Positions 28,126 to 39,200 of a DNA stretch of 64,000 bases are shown here, in pieces. The stretch comes from CFX5 sp023384495 (GTDB lineage: Bacteria; Chloroflexota; Anaerolineae; Caldilineales; Caldilineaceae): assembly GCA_048499455.1 (NCBI GenBank), contig JASNZV010000013.1, positions 1 through 64,000 on the forward strand. The letters run 5' to 3'. The stretch's first letter is position 1, and the number at the start of each line of letters is the position of its first letter. Below the pieces are notes generated by a model. It was not told where the DNA came from, did not search any database, and saw only the letters and a program-made list of their open reading frames with translations. The translations under genes and the position numbers were made by a program.

Positions 28126-28464
28126 GTGAATCGCTATTTGCTCACCATTGTCAGCTTGCTGGCTGTACTCTTCTGGCTGGCCTTTAGTTACGCGCCAGGG
28201 ATGCCTTCGCTGCCGGCGCTCACCTTTCAGGCGGGTTGGTCAGGCGCGCTATTGCAGGCCCTGGCCCTGGCCGGGTTGATCCTCTTTGTATTGATACAGC
28301 TGTTCATCTTGTGGTCAACGTCGCGCCTGTCACCCATTCGCCAGGCGGAATCTGGGCCGCGAGTTCGTCTAGTTGCGGAATTTTTTTGGACAGCGCTGCC
28401 GTTGGTGATGACAATCGGTCTGGCTCTTCTCAGTTATCAGACCTGGCTGAGTGTAGGGAACTAG
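28126..28464 (+). CDS. Two-helix membrane protein resembling the CoxB N-terminal hairpin, without CuA domain
   Basis: 112 residues from a GTG start. It has an N-terminal hydrophobic helix, a second helix (LQALALAGLILFVLIQLFIL) and a third near the end. VRLVAEFFWTALPLVMTIGLALLSYQTW resembles the E-x-x-WTA-x-PLV segment of cytochrome oxidase subunit II (the CoxB here has LEIIWTAAPLVLVVIF). No cupredoxin domain follows; the stop comes 2 bp before a minisatellite. It could be an accessory oxidase subunit, a CoxB remnant or an unrelated membrane protein. Gene reality is fairly well supported by the promoter upstream. Confidence 0.6.
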   Translation: MNRYLLTIVSLLAVLFWLAFSYAPGMPSLPALTFQAGWSGALLQALALAGLILFVLIQLFILWSTSRLSPIRQAESGPRVRLVAEFFWTALPLVMTIGLALLSYQTWLSVGN

Positions 28465-28466
28465 AC

Positions 28467-28601
28467 TGCAATTGCTTTGAATGCAATTGCTTTGAATGGA
28501 ATTGCTTTGAATGGAATTGCTTTGAATGCAATTGCTTTGACTGCAATTGCTTTGAATGCAATTGCTTTGAATGCAATTGCTTTGAATGCAATTGCTTTGA
28601 A
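28467..28601. repeat. Tandem repeat, nine units of 15 bp
   Basis: Nine back-to-back copies of TGCAATTGCTTTGAA with only a few substitutions: units 3 and 4 have TGGAATTG, unit 5 ends GAC. Most units contain the 8-bp palindrome GCAATTGC. It starts 2 bp after the stop of the CoxB-like gene. There are no spacers, so it is not CRISPR. Translated ORFs across it are artefacts of the 15-bp (5-codon) period. Confidence 0.95.
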
Positions 28602-29067
28602 GACGTGAACGACCGTTGGCCCAATTAACAAAAGTCTTACGTTTTCAAACGGGACACAGTATAGGCAGTATGGCAGCTGTGCAAATGTGCATTTGACGGG
28701 GCGACGCTTTCCGCCTCTCGCGCAGACTGGCATATAATATCCTAAGTGGGGGATGCCAGAAGTTAGCAAACCATACTCAAATCAGAATGAAAACCGGAGT
28801 CTGAAATGCTCACGCCGAGTCCGTGACTCGGCGGTTCACGGAACCGCCTGGAGCACAAAGGTCTGGTTTCCATTCTAAACTCAGTATAGATGGAGAGTCT
28901 ATCCGTAAATGGTGGCGGCGGCCGATACGCTGCTCAGTTGATCATGCTGATGTACGCGCTGCGTGTCTGATTGACCCACTATTTGCGGGCAGTATTTACG
29001 GATCGATAATTGCTGTGAACATCACGCAGGATCTTACGCATTGCAAGGTGTAGGAGTTCCAACAAAT
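28602..29067. other. Intergenic region before coxB
   Basis: No gene. It holds TATAAT at 28733-28738 without a well-spaced -35, the palindromic repeat at 28784-28876, and about 190 bp of ordinary sequence that should contain the coxB promoter. Confidence 0.45.
28784..28876. repeat. 93-bp palindromic element with nested hairpins
   Basis: Inverted ends AGAATG...CATTCT extend inward with AAACC/GGTTT and TGCTCA/TGGAGCA. Inside are two perfect small hairpins, GCCGAGT/ACTCGGC and GGCGGTTC/GAACCGCC. A related half-copy sits at 27873-27919 near the Fur gene. No clean target duplication seen. Confidence 0.65.
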
Positions 29068-29838
29068 ATGCCGAAGTCTGCAAACGACCGACGACATTTT
29101 ATTCTTGTGACGGTGTTGGTTGTGATCAGCACCGTGCTCTTGAACTGGCTGCTTTCTGCGGCCCTGCCGTTGCCAGTGCAAGCCAGCCTGGAGTCGCTGG
29201 TGATCGACGAGCTGATCGGTTGGCACGTCTGGATCATTGCCTTTCTCTTTTCGCTGGTGGTTGTCTTTATGCTCTACTCGATTGTCGTCTTCCGCCGTCG
29301 CGATGGCGATGAGGGCGAGGGTGAGCACTTTGAAGGCAACACCATGCTGGAAATCATCTGGACCGCGGCGCCGCTGGTGCTGGTCGTCATCTTTGCCTGG
29401 TATGGCATTGACACCCTCCGCCGCGTCACATTTGAAGATCCAAACCCCGTGGTCATCAAAGCGGTGGGATTCCAGTGGGGCTGGCGCTTTGAGTATCCCA
29501 ACGGCGTCGTTAGCCAAGAATTGACCATGCCGGTTGACCGTCGTGTTCGCATGGATCTGGAGACCCAGGATGTCAACCATGCCTTCTGGATCCCCGAATT
29601 TCGGGTGAAGTCTGACTTGTTGGCGGGGCAGACGACCCACCTCTGGTTTACGCCCACCATGACCAGCGCCGAATATGAGGCGGAACATGGACGCGAAATC
29701 CGGCTCGTCTGCGCCGAACTCTGTGGCCGCGCCCACTGGAGCATGTATTCGACGGTGAAGATCGTACCCGAAGCGGAATACACGGCCTGGCTTGATGAGC
29801 AACTGGCCGAACAGACACCCTCTGTGGCGCAAAAGTAG
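29068..29838 (+). CDS. coxB: Cytochrome c oxidase subunit II
   Basis: 256 residues from the ATG at 29068 (GGAG upstream). Two N-terminal TM helices are followed by a periplasmic cupredoxin domain. The CuA ligands are present: His in DVNHAFWIPEF and the Cys/Glu/Cys/His/Met set in CAELCGRAHWSM. FQWGWRFEYPNG is the conserved aromatic electron-entry region. No cytochrome c domain is fused at the C-terminus, so this is a CuA-only type. First gene of a long cox operon. Confidence 0.95.
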   Translation: MPKSANDRRHFILVTVLVVISTVLLNWLLSAALPLPVQASLESLVIDELIGWHVWIIAFLFSLVVVFMLYSIVVFRRRDGDEGEGEHFEGNTMLEIIWTAAPLVLVVIFAWYGIDTLRRVTFEDPNPVVIKAVGFQWGWRFEYPNGVVSQELTMPVDRRVRMDLETQDVNHAFWIPEFRVKSDLLAGQTTHLWFTPTMTSAEYEAEHGREIRLVCAELCGRAHWSMYSTVKIVPEAEYTAWLDEQLAEQTPSVAQK

Positions 29839-29916
29839 TAATTGGCGACGCGAGACAACGTTTTTATGCAACGTTTTTATGCAAACGAACGGCAGCGGTA
29901 CGAGGAGACAAACACA

Positions 29917-31782
<1,866 letters not shown>

Positions 31783-31865
31783 TCGTTCTGGTGGGATTGA
31801 GGCGTTCATTCGCAATTGACCAGTGATCGACGATCGTTGGCAATTGATTGTGTCTAGGGGGAAGA

Positions 31866-32069
31866 ATGAATTCAAAACGAGCAGCAGCATATCGGTTGAG
31901 TACAACCATTGCCCTGGTGCTAGCGGTCCTGACAGCCATCGAATACTTTGCCGCACTCTATCATGCAGGCGCAGCTATTATGTTCTTGCTGGCGCTGGGG
32001 AAGGCTTATTTCGTCGTCAACTTCTTTATGCACATTTCACGTCTCTGGCGCACAGATGGGGGACACTAG
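31866..32069 (+). CDS. Small cytochrome c oxidase subunit IV-like protein
   Basis: 67 residues with two TM helices (LSTTIALVLAVLTAIEYFAALY and AAIMFLLALGKAYFVVNFFMHISRLW). K-A-x-x-V-x-x-FFMH is typical of prokaryotic COX4-like subunits. AGGGGGAAGA precedes the ATG at 31866. It sits between coxA and coxC, its common position. The ATG at 31866 is preferred over upstream in-frame starts because of the ribosome site. Confidence 0.85.
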   Translation: MNSKRAAAYRLSTTIALVLAVLTAIEYFAALYHAGAAIMFLLALGKAYFVVNFFMHISRLWRTDGGH

Positions 32070-32072
32070 CTC

Positions 32073-32744
32073 ATGACCGTTGCGACTCCAACGCTTGAAC
32101 ATGGCCACGCGGCAGACCACGCCCATGATGCGCACGGACATGATGCGCACGGGCACGGCGACAACTACGCCGTTGCCTGGCGCAACAACCGCATGGGGCT
32201 ATGGCTCTTCTTCCTCTCCGAGACGTTTCTCTTTGGCGGCCTATTGGCCACACGCTTCTACCTCTGGGGAAACCATCGGCCCGAGCTGGATCAGGCCATC
32301 GGGCTCATTGTCACGGTCGTGCTACTCATCAGCAGTTACACCATGAATCTCGCCGAAACCGCGATCGAGCATGGTGACCGCAAGACATTCATGCGCGGGC
32401 TTGAGGTCACCTTTGTTTTGGGGTTGATCTTCTTGCTAGGCGTCATGATCTTTGAGTGGGGTCTCTTCCCCGCCATCTATGAAGGTCATTTGACCCCGTG
32501 GGGGGACGCTGAGCACGGCTATCCGTTCGGGGCGGTGGTCTTTCTAATGACGGGCATGCACGCCCTGCATGTGATCAGCGGTCTGATCTTTATCGCCTTT
32601 ATTTGGAACCTGGCGCGCAAGGGCAGCTTTTCGCGCGAGCGCCACTGGGGTATTGAATCGTGCGCCATCTACTGGCACTATGTAGACCTGGTGTGGATCT
32701 TCTTCTACCCGGCGCTCTATCTGATTGGTGAGGCGGTTCATTAG
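32073..32744 (+). CDS. coxC: Cytochrome c oxidase subunit III
   Basis: 223 residues. After a His/Asp-rich soluble N-terminus (HGHAADHAHDAHGHDAHGHG, possibly metal-binding) come about five TM helices with WLFFLSETFLFGGLLATRFYLW, FLMTGMHALHVISGLIF and ESCAIYWHYVDLVWIFFYPALYL, the classic CoxC C-terminal block. It begins 3 bp after the subunit IV gene and is co-transcribed. Confidence 0.94.
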   Translation: MTVATPTLEHGHAADHAHDAHGHDAHGHGDNYAVAWRNNRMGLWLFFLSETFLFGGLLATRFYLWGNHRPELDQAIGLIVTVVLLISSYTMNLAETAIEHGDRKTFMRGLEVTFVLGLIFLLGVMIFEWGLFPAIYEGHLTPWGDAEHGYPFGAVVFLMTGMHALHVISGLIFIAFIWNLARKGSFSRERHWGIESCAIYWHYVDLVWIFFYPALYLIGEAVH

Positions 32745-32761
32745 CCATTGTCGGATGCACC

Positions 32762-33718
32762 ATGCACCCTTTGATCCAGGCGTTGCTCTCAGCTTGGGAG
32801 TGGCGCGTTGATGTCACGGCTGTGTTGCTTGGCGCAGGCGCCCTCTATGTCACTGGTTGGCTTCGCCTGCGCCGCCGCAGCAATACGCGCAGACTAGCGC
32901 AACGACGACGGCTGGCAGCCTATGTAGGCGGTCTTGCGACCCTGGCAATTGCGCTTATGTCGCCTATCGACCGGCTCGGCGGCCAGCTTTTCTTTATACA
33001 CATGATCCAGCACAAGCTGGAAATCATGATCGCGGCGCCTTTGCTCTGTCTGGGGAATCCGTTCCCCTTTATGCTGTGGGGCCTGCCGGCCCCCGCGCGC
33101 CGTTGGGTAGCCGGCCTCTTTAGGCGACGGTCGCGTTTCCGCCACGCCCTTAGCCAGGCCACCGCCCCCGGCATTGCCTGGTTTGTCTTTATCGCCTTCT
33201 ACATGGGCTGGCACGACCCTGGTTTCTACAACCTGGCGCTCTATCACAAGGGGGTGCATGACGTTCAGCATCTGACCTTCTTTGTCTCAGCCATGCTCTT
33301 TTGGTGGCATATCACCAATGCGGCGCCCCACATTCATGGGCGGACAACGGTTTGGGTGCGTCTGATCATGCTGATCGCCGTGATCCCGGCGCAGATGATT
33401 GCAGGCATCATCATCGCCACATCGCCGGAACTACTCTACACCTATTATGCCAGCATCCCGCGCTTTTGGGGCGTCAGCGTTCTCGATGACCAGACCATTG
33501 GCGGCATGATCATGTGGACGCTGAGCAGCGAAATGATAGTGTGGGCGGCGGTCTTTTTGCTTGGGGGACTCTTCGGCCGTGAGCAGACCGCGGCTGGCCC
33601 GGTTACCGGCTGGGATGACGACGAGGCCATGATTGCGCCGGGTCTGGAGCACCGGGTCTTGCAGAGGCGGTGGCGGCAACTGGCGGAAGCGCGCTTGCAG
33701 GCGCGAAACGCATCATGA
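32762..33718 (+). CDS. ctaG: Cytochrome c oxidase assembly protein CtaG (caa3-type)
   Basis: 318 residues, about seven TM helices. LSPIDRLGGQLFFIHMIQHKLEIMIAAPLLCLGNPFP is the typical CtaG segment with conserved His residues (HMIQH), followed by HDVQHLTFFVSAMLFWWH. It belongs to the Bacillus-type caa3_CtaG family, not the Cox11 family, and is linked to copper delivery or assembly of the oxidase. Its stop overlaps the next start (ATGA). Confidence 0.9.
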   Translation: MHPLIQALLSAWEWRVDVTAVLLGAGALYVTGWLRLRRRSNTRRLAQRRRLAAYVGGLATLAIALMSPIDRLGGQLFFIHMIQHKLEIMIAAPLLCLGNPFPFMLWGLPAPARRWVAGLFRRRSRFRHALSQATAPGIAWFVFIAFYMGWHDPGFYNLALYHKGVHDVQHLTFFVSAMLFWWHITNAAPHIHGRTTVWVRLIMLIAVIPAQMIAGIIIATSPELLYTYYASIPRFWGVSVLDDQTIGGMIMWTLSSEMIVWAAVFLLGGLFGREQTAAGPVTGWDDDEAMIAPGLEHRVLQRRWRQLAEARLQARNAS

Positions 33719-34326
33719 AGAGTTGCAGGCTTCGAGTTGGGTGTGTCGGTGGGTGTGGGTGGTCGTGGTCCCAAAATGGAAAGCCAGTCGCCCTAATCTC
33801 GCTGATTGCCCTGATGTTTGCACTGCTGCCAGGCTCGCTAATGGCCCATGCCGGCGGCGAGCCTGTGCTCACAGACGAACCGGCCGGCCCCTATCGGGTC
33901 TTTGCATGGATTCAGCCTGTGCCCCCCCGCGTGGGGACAGTCCATCTGGACATTGCGCTGACGCTGGCGCCCTCGACGACTGCGCCTGCCAACGCTCTCG
34001 TCGAACCCGTCACCGATGCGTACGTAACGGTTACCTTTACGCCCGAGAGCGATCCTGACCAGGCAATGCAAGTGATGGCGTCGCCAGAGAGCGGGCTTAA
34101 CGGTTTCTATTACGAAATCGAGACGCGGCTGGGCGTCGAGGATATCTGGCGTGTTGCGGTGCGCGCAGAGGGCGCAGCCGGGGTCGGTGAGGCGCAATTC
34201 CAACGTCAGGTCCTTGCGGCGCGTCGGGTCGACTGGGTGGTGGTGGCTGCCGCCGGTTTGGGGTTGTTTGCGTTGATCGGTTTGGTCGGCATGTGGAATC
34301 GCCTCCAAGCCAAGGAGTCCGTGTGA
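33715..34326 (+). CDS. Exported Ig-like protein with C-terminal TM anchor, cox operon
   Basis: 203 residues from the ATG at 33715, overlapping ctaG by 4 bp. A signal peptide (VALISLIALMFALLPGSLMAHA) leads to a mature start HAGGEPVLTDEPAGPY, an Ig-like beta domain (VHLDIALTLAPS, AYVTVTFTPES, EDIWRVAVRAEG) and a final TM helix (WVVVAAAGLGLFALIGLVGMW). The shape resembles FixH/YtkA/CopC-like proteins that aid copper or oxidase assembly. The family is not assigned with certainty; position inside the cox operon supports an assembly role. Confidence 0.6.
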   Translation: MKSCRLRVGCVGGCGWSWSQNGKPVALISLIALMFALLPGSLMAHAGGEPVLTDEPAGPYRVFAWIQPVPPRVGTVHLDIALTLAPSTTAPANALVEPVTDAYVTVTFTPESDPDQAMQVMASPESGLNGFYYEIETRLGVEDIWRVAVRAEGAAGVGEAQFQRQVLAARRVDWVVVAAAGLGLFALIGLVGMWNRLQAKESV

Positions 34327-35144
34327 TTCTCAAAACCATGTTCAGCCGCCGCTATTGGCTGCTGACGTTGATCGTGCTCGTCGGGGTGGCGCTCTGTATT
34401 CGGGCCGCATTCTGGCAGATGGATCGCCGTGAACAGAAGCGAATGCTTAATCAGCAGATCGTCGAACGATGGGATGCGCCCCTCTTTGACCTCAACGAGG
34501 AGAGCCTACCTGCGGACTTGGCGCTGCTGGAGTATCGCCGTGTACGCGCCACAGGCGTCTTTGATTACGAGCACGAGATCGTCCTGAAAAATGATGTGCG
34601 CGACGGTGCGTCCGGCGTCAACCTGATCACCCCGTTGGTGCTGCCCGATGGCCGCGCCATTTTGGTGGCGCGCGGCTGGGTTCCGGTGGATCAGGCCACG
34701 CCAGAGCAGGCAACCCGGTTTGCCGAGCCCCCCAATGCCCCGGTGGTGGGTGTGCTCAAAGAGTCGCAGACACTGGCGGGCGCGCCCGAACCGACCCGGC
34801 CACAACGAGAATGGTTTCGTGTCGATCTGGATGCCATCCAGAAGCAGATGCCTTATGAGTTGCTGCCGGCCTTCCTCGCCATGCTGCCCGAACCAGGCCG
34901 CGTCACCACCGACCTACCCATGCGCACGCCGCCACCCGCCTTAGCCGACGAATACATGCATATGGGCTATACCATGCAATGGTTTAGCTTTGCCGCCATT
35001 GGTGTTTTTGGCTATATCCCGTTGCTCATCTACCTTGAACGGCGCCGCAAGCGGGCGGCTTCTGTGGCGTCCGGGTCATCACTGGTGGTGAATGGCCACG
35101 AAGACGCGGGGGCAGGCCTGCCCCCCGCGCCGCGCGAGGTGTAG
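34323..35144 (+). CDS. SURF1-family oxidase assembly protein
   Basis: 273 residues from a GTG at 34323 that overlaps the previous stop (GTGA). TM helix near the N-terminus (YWLLTLIVLVGVALCIRAAFWQMDRREQK, with the W-Q-x-x-R-x-x-K/Q signature), a periplasmic domain with YRRVRATGVFDYEHEIVLKN and VLVARGWVPVD, and a second TM helix near the C-terminus preceded by MGYTMQWFSFAAIGVFGY. These are standard SURF1 features. SURF1 helps insert heme a into subunit I. Confidence 0.92.
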   Translation: MILKTMFSRRYWLLTLIVLVGVALCIRAAFWQMDRREQKRMLNQQIVERWDAPLFDLNEESLPADLALLEYRRVRATGVFDYEHEIVLKNDVRDGASGVNLITPLVLPDGRAILVARGWVPVDQATPEQATRFAEPPNAPVVGVLKESQTLAGAPEPTRPQREWFRVDLDAIQKQMPYELLPAFLAMLPEPGRVTTDLPMRTPPPALADEYMHMGYTMQWFSFAAIGVFGYIPLLIYLERRRKRAASVASGSSLVVNGHEDAGAGLPPAPREV

Positions 35145-35214
35145 GGTATCATCAGATTCAATCGCTTTTGAACGTGTAGCGCCCATTGCCGGTGCTCCAC
35201 TCCAGGGGTAAACC

Positions 35215-36186
35215 ATGCCATTGCGCACCGCAATTCTGAAAGAGAATCTGACATCCACATCGGCTGTGCAATCCACCGCGGCGCCTAGCCCAACGTGGCG
35301 AGACTATGTCGCGCTGACCAAGCCGCGGATCATTTCGCTTTTGCTCGCAGTGACGCTGGTCCCCATGTTTTTGGCTGGCGAAGCGCCCCCTAGTGTCGGG
35401 TTGATCGTTTGGACCATGCTCGGCGGATTCTTGGCGGCGGGTGGGGCCAATGCGCTCAACCAATACATCGACCGTGATATCGACCATGTGATGACCCGCA
35501 CGCGGCTGCGCCCGTTGCCGGGGGGGCGGATGCAGCCGTGGCAGGTATTGACGTTTGGCGCTGGGCTGAGCGCGCTCAGCTTCGTACTTCTCTGGCTTAC
35601 CACCAATCTGCTGGCGGCGCTGCTGGCCCTCAGTGGAATCATCTATTACGTGGTCATCTATACACGCGTTCTCAAGCGCAATAGCACACAGAACATCGTC
35701 ATTGGCGGGGCGGCCGGCGCCATTCCACCGCTCGTCGGGTGGGCGGCGGTGGCCAATGAGTTATCGCTACTGCCAATCTTTATGTTTATGATCGTCTTCT
35801 ACTGGACGCCCCCCCACTTTTGGGCGCTGGCGCTACGCAAACAACAGGAATACCGCGCCGCCTGTATCCCCATGCTGCCCGTCATGGTCGGCGACCGCGA
35901 GACGCACAGGCAGATCGTGCTCTACAGTGTGCTGCTGCTGCTGATCAGCGTGGCGCCGGTTTTCTTGCGCCTGTTGGGGCCGATCTATCTGGGCTCGGCG
36001 CTCGCGTTGAGCGGGCTCTTCCTCTGGTATGCTATCACCATTTGGCGGCGCCCAACCGCCGAACACATCTGGCGACTCTATGGCTATAGCCTGCTCTATC
36101 TGGCCCTGCTCTTTCTGGCGATGGGCATCGACCATCTCTTTTATGCCCCCCCGGCAATGCTTGTCGATTTCAGCCTGCGGCTGTAA
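35215..36186 (+). CDS. ctaB: Protoheme IX farnesyltransferase (heme O synthase)
   Basis: 323 residues, UbiA-family prenyltransferase. First Asp-rich motif NQYIDRDIDHVMTRTRLRPLP, second motif and FYWTPPHFWALALRKQQEYRAACIPMLPV, both diagnostic of CtaB/CyoE. About nine TM helices. It adds a farnesyl group to heme B to make heme O, the precursor of heme A for this oxidase. Last gene of the cox block; a ctaA gene is not in the window. Confidence 0.95.
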   Translation: MPLRTAILKENLTSTSAVQSTAAPSPTWRDYVALTKPRIISLLLAVTLVPMFLAGEAPPSVGLIVWTMLGGFLAAGGANALNQYIDRDIDHVMTRTRLRPLPGGRMQPWQVLTFGAGLSALSFVLLWLTTNLLAALLALSGIIYYVVIYTRVLKRNSTQNIVIGGAAGAIPPLVGWAAVANELSLLPIFMFMIVFYWTPPHFWALALRKQQEYRAACIPMLPVMVGDRETHRQIVLYSVLLLLISVAPVFLRLLGPIYLGSALALSGLFLWYAITIWRRPTAEHIWRLYGYSLLYLALLFLAMGIDHLFYAPPAMLVDFSLRL

Positions 36187-36200
36187 CGTTGCGTAGCACC

Positions 36201-36241
36201 CGCTCACACTGTCCATTCGTCGCTGGGTGTAACAGTGAGCG
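36201..36241. promoter_or_regulatory. Inverted repeat abutting the BTAD regulator start
   Basis: CGCTCACACTGT (36201-36212) and ACAGTGAGCG (36232-36241) are complementary apart from a 2-base bulge. The right arm ends 3 bases before the ATG at 36245. It could be an autoregulatory operator, a translation-blocking hairpin or the ctaB terminator without a U-tract. Confidence 0.45.
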
Positions 36242-36244
36242 CCC

Positions 36245-39200
36245 ATGTTGATCGTCTCTCTATTTGGTGGTTTCTCCCTCCAATTTCATGACGCGCTCCT
36301 CACCCTGCCCTCGCACGGCAGCCGTTCTCTGTTGTCCTATTGCGCGGCCTACGCCGACCGGCTCCACACCCGCGCCTATCTGGCTGGGCTCTTCTGGCCG
36401 GACGTGCCAGAGGCCACGGCCCGGCGACGCCTCAGCCACGCCCTCTGGGAGATCGGCCAGGCCCTGCCCTTGGTGCAGGGCGCAGCCTACTTGACGCGGG
36501 AAGCTGGCGCTATCGGCTTCAACTGCCAATTGCCCCACGCCATCGACCTGGCCGACTTTGAACAAGCCTGGCGGCGGGCCCAGAAAGCGGGCAACATGAC
36601 ATCTGCCCGCCCGCACCTGGAACAGGCCGCTGCCCTCTATACCGGCGATTTCCTGACCGGCTTCTACGACGATTGGGTCCTGGTGGAGCAAGAGCGGCTG
36701 CGCGAGATTTACTTGCAGGTGTTGCAGCGACTGATCGATGCCGAGAAGCGGGCCGGTGACTTCGAGGCCGGGCTACGCGCAGCCCTGGCGCTCATCGTCG
36801 CCGACCCTCTGCGCGAGACAGCCTATCGCGAAGCGATGCGGCTCTATGGGCAGATGGGTCGTGTACAGGAGGCTCGCCAGCTTTACGCCCGCTGCCAGGC
36901 GGTGCTGCAAACCGAGCTCGGTGTGGACCCAGAGCCGGAGACCGCAGCCATCCTGGCGCAGCTCGACGAGGCGCGGCCCCCATTGCCGGGCCATGCGCCG
37001 GTCTTTACCGGCGAGGACCTTCCCCTGGTGGGCCGCGGACAGGAACGCCAGGCCCTGCTGCGCTGCCTGGACGAAACCCAGCGCGGGCGAGGAGGCGTGG
37101 CGCTGCTGGCCGGTGAGGCGGGCGTGGGCAAGAGCCGTCTGCTGCGGGCCCTGGCCGAGGACGCAGCCTGGCGCTCCATGACTGTGCTCTGGGGGCAGGC
37201 CCAAGACAGGGCTGCGGAGACGCCTTACGCACCCTTGATCGCGGCGCTGGGCCAGGGCCTCTCGCCGTTGCGCGCACAACAACTGGCCGCTCTGCTGGAC
37301 CGACTCTGGATCGGCGTGGCCGGTCGTCTGCTGCCCCAACTGGCCGCCTGGCTGCCTGGCATGTCTCCACTGCCGCCCATGCAGCCGGATCAGGAGCGCA
37401 TCCGGCTGCTCGAAGGGATTGTGCGGGTGGTCCTGGCCCTGGGCGAGATCGCACCTGCCCTGCTCATCCTCGAGGACCTGCACTGGGCCGACGAGGCGAC
37501 CTTCGACGCGCTGGCCTATCTGGCCCAGCGGCTGCCCGACAGCCGGGTGCTGCTGGCGGCTTCCTTCCGCCCCACCGACGCGCGGGAACGCCCGGCTGTG
37601 TGGGCCGGCTTGCAGGCAGTGGACCGGGTGGGGGTGCGCCAGCGCATTTCCCTCGAACCGCTCACCATCGAGGAGTGCAGCGATCTGGTGCAGCAGGGCC
37701 TGGGTCTGGCCCAACCTGCCACACTCTTCACCGCCCGTCTATATACCGAAACCGGCGGCAATCCCCTCTTTGCGCTAGAGAGCCTGCGCACCCTCCACGC
37801 CGAGGGGCTGCTCGTGCGCAACGAAGCAGGCGAATGGACCACTCCCTACGACCAAGAGACCGCTGACTATGCCGAACTCCCCCTCTCCCCCGCGGTAGAC
37901 CAGACCATCGCCCGCCGTCTGGCCCGCACGAACGCAGCGGAGCAGAACGCATTGGCTGCGGCTGCAGTGTTGGGCGGCGAAATTTCCTTGCCACTGCTTG
38001 CCCAGGTTAGCGAACAGTCCGGGCGGGACCTGCTAACATCCCTGGGCGGGCTGATCCGCCATAACCTGCTCCACGAAACCGCCACGGCCTACCGGTTTAG
38101 CCACGACAAGGTGCGGGAGACCGTCTTGCAGGAGCTCGAGGAAGAGGAACGGCGGACGCTACACCGGCGGGCAGGCGCCGCCCTGGCCGCAGACACGCGC
38201 GCCGCGCCGGCGGCGGTGGCCTATCACTTTGCAGCAGCGGAGGACTGGACCCAGGCAGCCCGCTTCTATTGGCGCGCGGGTCAAGAGGCCGCCGCTCTAC
38301 ACAGTTATGGTTTGGCCCTGGCTCATCTGGAACGGGCCGAGGTGTTCAGCCGCCATGCGCAGGAAACGCTCATCGATCCCTTCGACCTGCTTGCCCACCG
38401 CGAAGAGGTGCTGGCCCGGCTGGGGGAGCGTGCGCGCCAGCAGACCACACTGGATGAATTGAAGCGACTGACGAAAGATGACGATTCCCGATCGCTCACC
38501 GTGCATCAGCGCTATGGGCGCTTCCTCAACGATGTGGGGGATCACGAGGCTGCGCTTACGCGGCTGGAGGTAGCACTCTCCCTGGCCCAGGCCCGCCAGG
38601 ATACTCACGCTGAGGCGGCAATCTTGTCCCTCATAGGCCAGACACTTTACCGGCGGGGGGAGCTACAGGCCGCGCTACCCGTGTTGCGCCAGTCGATCCG
38701 GCTTGCCCAGGCCATCGACGCCCCAGATATGGAGGCGGAAGCGCAGACCACGGTAACCGGCATCCTCAATGATCTTTCAGACCATGAAGGGGCAAGCGCC
38801 GCCGGCCAGCGGGCCATTGCCCTCTACCGGCGGGTGCAGAATCCCGTGGGCGAGGCGGATGTGCTGGCGACCCTGGGCGCAGTGGCCATGGAGCAGGGCC
38901 GGCTGGACGATGCCGATGCCTATTACGCCCAGGCCCTGCCTGTGATCCAGGGCAGCGGCTACCGCTACGCCGAGGCGCGCTGTCTGGTCAACTGGGGCAG
39001 CATCGACTATCTGCGCGGGCGGTTGGGCCACGCGCTGGAGCGGTTCCGGTTGGGGGCCGAGATCTTCCAACAGGTCGGCTCCGAGCGGGGTATGCACTTT
39101 ACCAATCTCAATATCGCGGCCACGGTCAGCACCTACGTGGGTATGGACGAGGAGGCCGAAACCCTGACCCGGCAGGCGCTGGCCGCCTTTGCCGAACAGG

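Noticed and set aside
28467..28601. Possible CRISPR array
   Set aside because: Units are 15 bp and contiguous with no spacers, and no cas genes are present.
28236..28628. Open frames with Cys/Asn/Phe or Ser/Lys/Gln repeats across the minisatellite
   Set aside because: The periodicity comes from a 15-bp tandem repeat, a multiple of three, so every frame stays open. No start signals or conservation support.
29842..29916. Longer N-terminus of CoxA
   Set aside because: The upstream start is a TTG without a ribosome site, while the ATG at 29917 has GAGGAG at good spacing.
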